Shown one piece after another: positions 60,222 through 64,000 of a DNA stretch of 64,000 nucleotides. The notes under the pieces are model-generated. The model was not told where the DNA came from. It worked only from the letters and a program-made list of their open reading frames with translations, and did no database searches. How positions within the stretch are numbered: the stretch's first letter is position 1; the number at the start of each line of letters is the position of its first letter. The stretch lies in NCBI GenBank assembly GCA_009739215.1, contig VSJF01000008.1:434001-498000 (forward strand), given 5' to 3'. Source of the stretch: Floccularia luteovirens. Lineage: Eukaryota; Basidiomycota; Agaricomycetes; Agaricales; Squamanitaceae. A program made the position numbers and the translations under genes.

Positions 60222-61431
60222 CGAATCACGTCTGAATCAACCAAAGGATATGCGACCCAATCAATATCAAGCATTTGGCGTGCGTGCATTCAATTATTCA
60301 TACCGACATAATTGAATGGTAATAGAAATATGCTCGGCGTAGGGACTTGTGGCGAAATGACGGCTGTTACTATAATCAAAATCGCAACTGTAAGAAATGA
60401 TTATTCAACTTACTCAGATCTGCAACATGCTTCTTCAGGTGGCCTTAATTCAAACTCTACGAAACACATACTAACTAGATGCTTTCAAAAACGTTCTATA
60501 GGTCCTGTGGGTTGGTTTCAGAAGGAGAAAGAGTTTCTCCTCTGATAATCCAAAATTATGGCCCCATAGTCATGGACCCAAGAAAGATAATTGCTCGCTA
60601 CCTGTTCGTGAGTACTTTAGTACATTGGCTTGATAAAAGATCTTTTCATCGTATCGGTTCTCTTGTGTCATTGGCGTCAATTCCTCCTTGAATTCGCTCA
60701 TTCCAAAACTGGGTGGAATACAACGAGTGTGGATTCTACCTGTATCCTTAATGACTCAGCATAATTATCACAAGAACTCACTCTTACAGCACTTATGAGA
60801 GTGATATCAACAAAATAAGGGAACCCTCTACGGCACATTTGGAAAAACTAACAGACAGCCACGGAATCATGAGACATGGAAGGTCCAAATTTGAAAACTC
60901 TTCGAACGTTTTGGACACAGAAACGAAGTTCCACGTAACGCGAGATCATATGAGGGATCAAGAGAACCTAGAGAGAAAAAGAAGCCTTTTTGTGACATCC
61001 GACGGCTCCCATATCCGATGATGATGTGAATATTAGACAATGTCGCGCGCGGGTTCGGCCGTTAGGACACCAGCACATGGTTTCACCAGATATTGAGCAC
61101 GGGGACAGAACCTCTGAGTCAATGCTGTTATTATTGACATTTGCTCATCCTCTAGCGGCCCTTTAAATATATATACTACCTTGTATCCCACAGCTCTGGA
61201 TTGATTTATTGAAGTAGACAAAGCTACGAGTGGTGCACATAGATGATGAAGTAGTCAGTTGTTTTGAAACCAAAAATTTAAGCGAATATATATCATTACA
61301 TCATTCCGAAGTTTGAAAAGTACGCCATCCCGGCCGGTAGATGATGCTTTCTTACTAAACCCCAACATGTCAGCCATTCCTCAAAAAGATATTTTAAGTA
61401 TCTAAGAACTTATAAATCACCTTATAAAAGC

Positions 61432-61647
61432 TTGCTGGAACGATGGTGTGCTAAAGGTTCTGATGGTCTTCCTGGACTTTCATCGGCACACAATTCGACT
61501 ATTAGTTTTAAAAAGTGGGAAGATAATTTTAAATCTGATGATATTTTAGTTTTAACGGTTATGAAGACAGTGATAAAACTAGATAATTTAGATTTTGGGA
61601 TGGACGCTAAAGTGCTCGTGGACAAAAGAACTCTTTTGAGATTTTAA
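61432..61647 (+). pseudogene. Remnant of a pyridoxamine-phosphate-oxidase-like gene 3' end
   Basis: An open frame from about 61432 contains GSDGLPGLSSAHNS, matching SIDGLPGLSSAHKS in the gene at 63197 (63958-64000). DNA identity is clear over about 45 bp (GATGG.CTTCC.GGACTTTC.TCGGC). Downstream STISFKKWEDNFKSDD is in the style of that family's C-terminal tail, which lies outside the window for the intact copy. The upstream catalytic-barrel exons are missing, so this is a fragment left by duplication or deletion. Confidence 0.6.
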
Positions 61648-63196
61648 TTAGGTGTAATAGCTTTGGTGTTCATTGTAAGGGTCTCAAACGGGGTCTTCAT
61701 GATTTAGAGCATACGGTGTGGTGGGAATATATCGGCTGTCGGTTTCGGGTTGTTACAGAATATTTATTGATGAGATGTCTCTTTAAACTATGAAATTATG
61801 GTTGTCAGCAAATGGATCTGCTTTCTCTAAGTCCAACGGTAAGCACTATTTCTGGGGCTATGTCAGGGGGATGGCTGCACGTAGAAACGTGGAGGTGCAA
61901 AAAGAAACCCATCAATTTGCCTCAATATCTCCCCTAGCTTTTACCTACCAAACCGATTAAACATAACCCATAGCTATAATTCCCTACACGATACTGTGCG
62001 TTTCCCCCGCGATGATGCCTCGTCGGGCTGGGTTGCTTATGTGATGTAGCTGGCGAGGTGATATTCATATTCGAACTACTTACTTGCAGTCTCATCGTGC
62101 CTCTGTGTATCCCACCAGCCTAAAAAATCTCTCGTGTCTTCATGAGCTAGCATATACGGCCTAGTGGTGCCAGGGAATATCACAATAAATAAGTTACGCC
62201 CATAGATCCTGTTAAACGGAATGAATAAGGCTATATTCTCCCTCGAGATTTTTGATCTTACAAAGGACCTAGCAATGGGAATGACACCAAGTTGCTGAGA
62301 ACCATGAGTAGATGGTTTTCGTCCTCGTCTCCCACCTATACCGCTTTTTTATGTGCAAGACAGTTTCTTGTTGTTCGTGAGTACTTGAGTCCTTGAGCAG
62401 ATGATGTTGAAAGATATTTTTATCGTTTTATTGCGTCATTGGCGGTCACAACCTACGAAGATATGGGTCTTGATGAAACCTATGTAGCAAAGAGAATATG
62501 CACCGGTTGGCCAGAAAAAATTTAAAGAAGAGGGTCAAAGATATTCCGGAGGGTGAAAAAGAGGCTTCGGATGATAAGATAAGACACCTGACAGCTCCTA
62601 CTTCCGATATCCACGTAGTGCAGAGAGAGTTTCATGTCCGGTTCTTTGTGAGTTTTTCTATTGAACTGTCCGCTAGAAAATTTCCAATGGTACCAGAATA
62701 TGCTTCCACAGCGACGGACCGTTATCATTGAGATTGCTCGTCCTCCCCGTGGTTCTCCGAATATCCTGCAGCCAGTTCATTGGTTGATGGACTCTGAAAC
62801 AGGTGTCTGTCCAGAATTAAGCACTCCGTGGAGATGAATGATTGATGGATATATATAGTCATGTAACAAAACAATATTGTTACCATATGAGACTCAGCGT
62901 GGTTGTAAACGAGGAAAAACGATTTTTACATTGCGCCAAGTTAACAAGAAAAGACAAACATCGTCAGAACAAATGATTAGCGCGTTAGAGGAGCACTCGC
63001 CAACTTATACCAAGATATCGGTAAAATTCACGGCAATTACAAATCACGGTTCAGAGAAAAACCTATCCCTATCGGAACTATATGCACACCCACTTATTAT
63101 GTCATGCACCTGGTTAAGTCCCTAGCTAAAGTGGGTTCAAAACGGGCGTCATAAACCTTTTCTACGACACATCACCAACTCTGATTGACTCCAACG
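61648..63196. other. Spacer upstream of the PNPOx-like gene with weak third copy of the duplicated flank
   Basis: No gene supported. Parts of 62370-62800 resemble the right end of units A and B: GTGAGTACTTGAGTCCTTG, TTGCGTCATTGGCG, ACAGCTCCTACTTCCGATATCCACGTAGTG and TTGCTCGTCCTCC.GTGGTT. The ORF at 62498-62731 lies in this diverged sequence and is not credible as a protein. Confidence 0.45.
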
Positions 63197-64000
63197 ATGG
63201 GCAAGTTTTTTGAGGAAATTCCTGGTTTCCTGATTTCCTGGATCCAGCAACAACATATGTTTTGGGTTGCAACTGCACCTCTTAGCAAAGATGGTCATGT
63301 CAACGTGTCACCAAAGGGCTTTGAAGGGTCGTTTAATGTTGTGAATTCGCGCAAGGTGTGGTATGAGGACTTCAGTGGGAGTGGTGAGTATGCTTCCTTG
63401 CGTCGGGGCTGCTAGCTCATGTTCCTCTTAACGCGTGTCTCGTGTGCAGGGGTCGAAACTATTTCACACTTGAAGGAAAATGGAAGGATTACCATCCTCT
63501 TCCATGCATTCGAAGGGCCTCCAAGAATTGCAAGACTTTTCGGCACAGGTGAGGAACATGGAAGTTCTTATGCATGTTTAAGTAATTAACCTAAGAACAT
63601 ATGCAAGGCACTATTTATGAATTTGGGTCTAAAGAATACGACGAACTGCTACCTTTTGAAAAACGGTCACCAGGTTCACGCGCAGTTATTATGGTGGATG
63701 TGCACAAAGTTGGCACAGTACGTCACTCTTATGGTTTCTATATATGCTCGGGATTTGCTAAACAACGGTGTAACTGTTAAAGTCGTGTGGATATTCAATT
63801 CCATTCTATGATTTCAAATGCCATAGGATGAAACTACACCAGATGGCGGCTGAGAAGGAAAACGCCGACGTTAATGTTGAAGCCATGTGCACGGATCTTG
63901 TCGAACCGCCATGGCCCGAAAAAGGATTGAAGGGATACTGGAAAGATCACAACACGAAAAGTATTGATGGCCTTCCCGGACTTTCGTCGGCGCATAAATC
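63197..64000 (+). CDS. Pyridoxamine 5'-phosphate oxidase-like (FMN-binding split barrel) protein, 3' end outside window
   Basis: Starts ATG 63197: MGKFFEEIPGFLISWIQQQH, then MFWVATAPLSKDGHVNVSPK and GFEGSFNVVNSRKVWYEDFS. Exons join over introns at 63384-63450, 63551-63605 and 63719-63785 to continue VETISHLKENGRITILFHAF, EGPPRIARLFGTGTIYEFGS, PGSRAVIMVDVHKVGTSCGY, SIPFYDFKCHRMKLHQMAAE and WPEKGLKGYWKDHNTKSIDG, then LPGLSSAHKS at the window end. This is the fungal PNPOx-like split-barrel family (FMN or flavin binding; exact substrate unknown, distinct from bona fide PDX3). The frame is intact throughout the visible part. A remnant of the same 3' end lies 1.7 kb upstream. Confidence 0.88.

Larger units (their letters stand above)
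55843..61237. repeat. Segmental duplication, unit B
   Basis: Second copy of the block at 50587-55176, same orientation and separated by about 670 bp. Longer than A because of two extra segments, 58288-58977 (about 690 bp) and 59986-60221 (solo LTR, listed separately), while A has about 40 bp extra near 52975-53015. Exon and intron order is otherwise identical. Confidence 0.85.

Noticed and set aside
1..64000. CRISPR arrays, operons or prokaryotic defence systems
   Set aside because: The window is intron-rich fungal nuclear DNA; no direct-repeat/spacer arrays or prokaryotic gene organisation exist.

Overview
The window is nuclear DNA of a filamentous basidiomycete, most likely an agaricomycete. 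The evidence is very short GT-AG introns (about 50-60 nt) that break almost every gene into many small exons, CT-rich and TATA-bearing promoters, and protein families typical of that class: DUF6534 membrane proteins, F-box/LRR proteins, an Agaricomycetes-type seven-helix membrane family and an ENTH-type P450. There is no prokaryotic organisation. Most gene models below were assembled by joining exons by eye at splice sites.

Layout. 1-8050: two tandem DUR3 urea/H+ symporter genes, the first cut by the window edge. A decayed F-box gene lies between them on the opposite strand, and the second copy's promoter carries a dense array of GATA-factor sites. 8780-10785: vacuolar Ca2+/H+ exchanger. 11657-13845: cytochrome P450. 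15211-17573: DUF6534 seven-helix protein, with a diverged copy of its 3' end at about 18958-19212. 21123-22634: two-TM protein of unknown function with a long leader region. 22970-27638: large Ser-rich/disordered protein ending in a split NYN (PIN-like) RNase domain. 28555-29149: second F-box pseudogene. 33025-34389: seven-TM membrane protein. 34711-35327: ATG12. 41934-42732 (-): small multi-TM protein. 47832-50418 (-): glycyl-tRNA synthetase with two in-frame starts and an apparent frameshift. 50587-61237: direct segmental duplication carrying an intact bestrophin-like channel gene (A) and its pseudogene (B), with a 236-bp solo LTR inserted only in B. 63197-64000: pyridoxamine-phosphate-oxidase-like gene running off the end, with a remnant of its 3' end upstream at 61432.

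The genes do not form an obvious pathway cluster. Nutrient and ion transport (DUR3 x2, VCX1-like, bestrophin) and housekeeping genes (GRS1, ATG12) are mixed with lineage-specific membrane proteins. The regions 29.2-33.0, 35.3-41.9 and 42.8-47.8 kb are gene-poor, and I recognise no coding homology in them. I see no convincing novel multi-gene system. The most notable signals are the GATA-site inverted repeat before DUR3 copy 2, the GRS1 dual start and frame break, and the datable duplication/LTR history at the right end.
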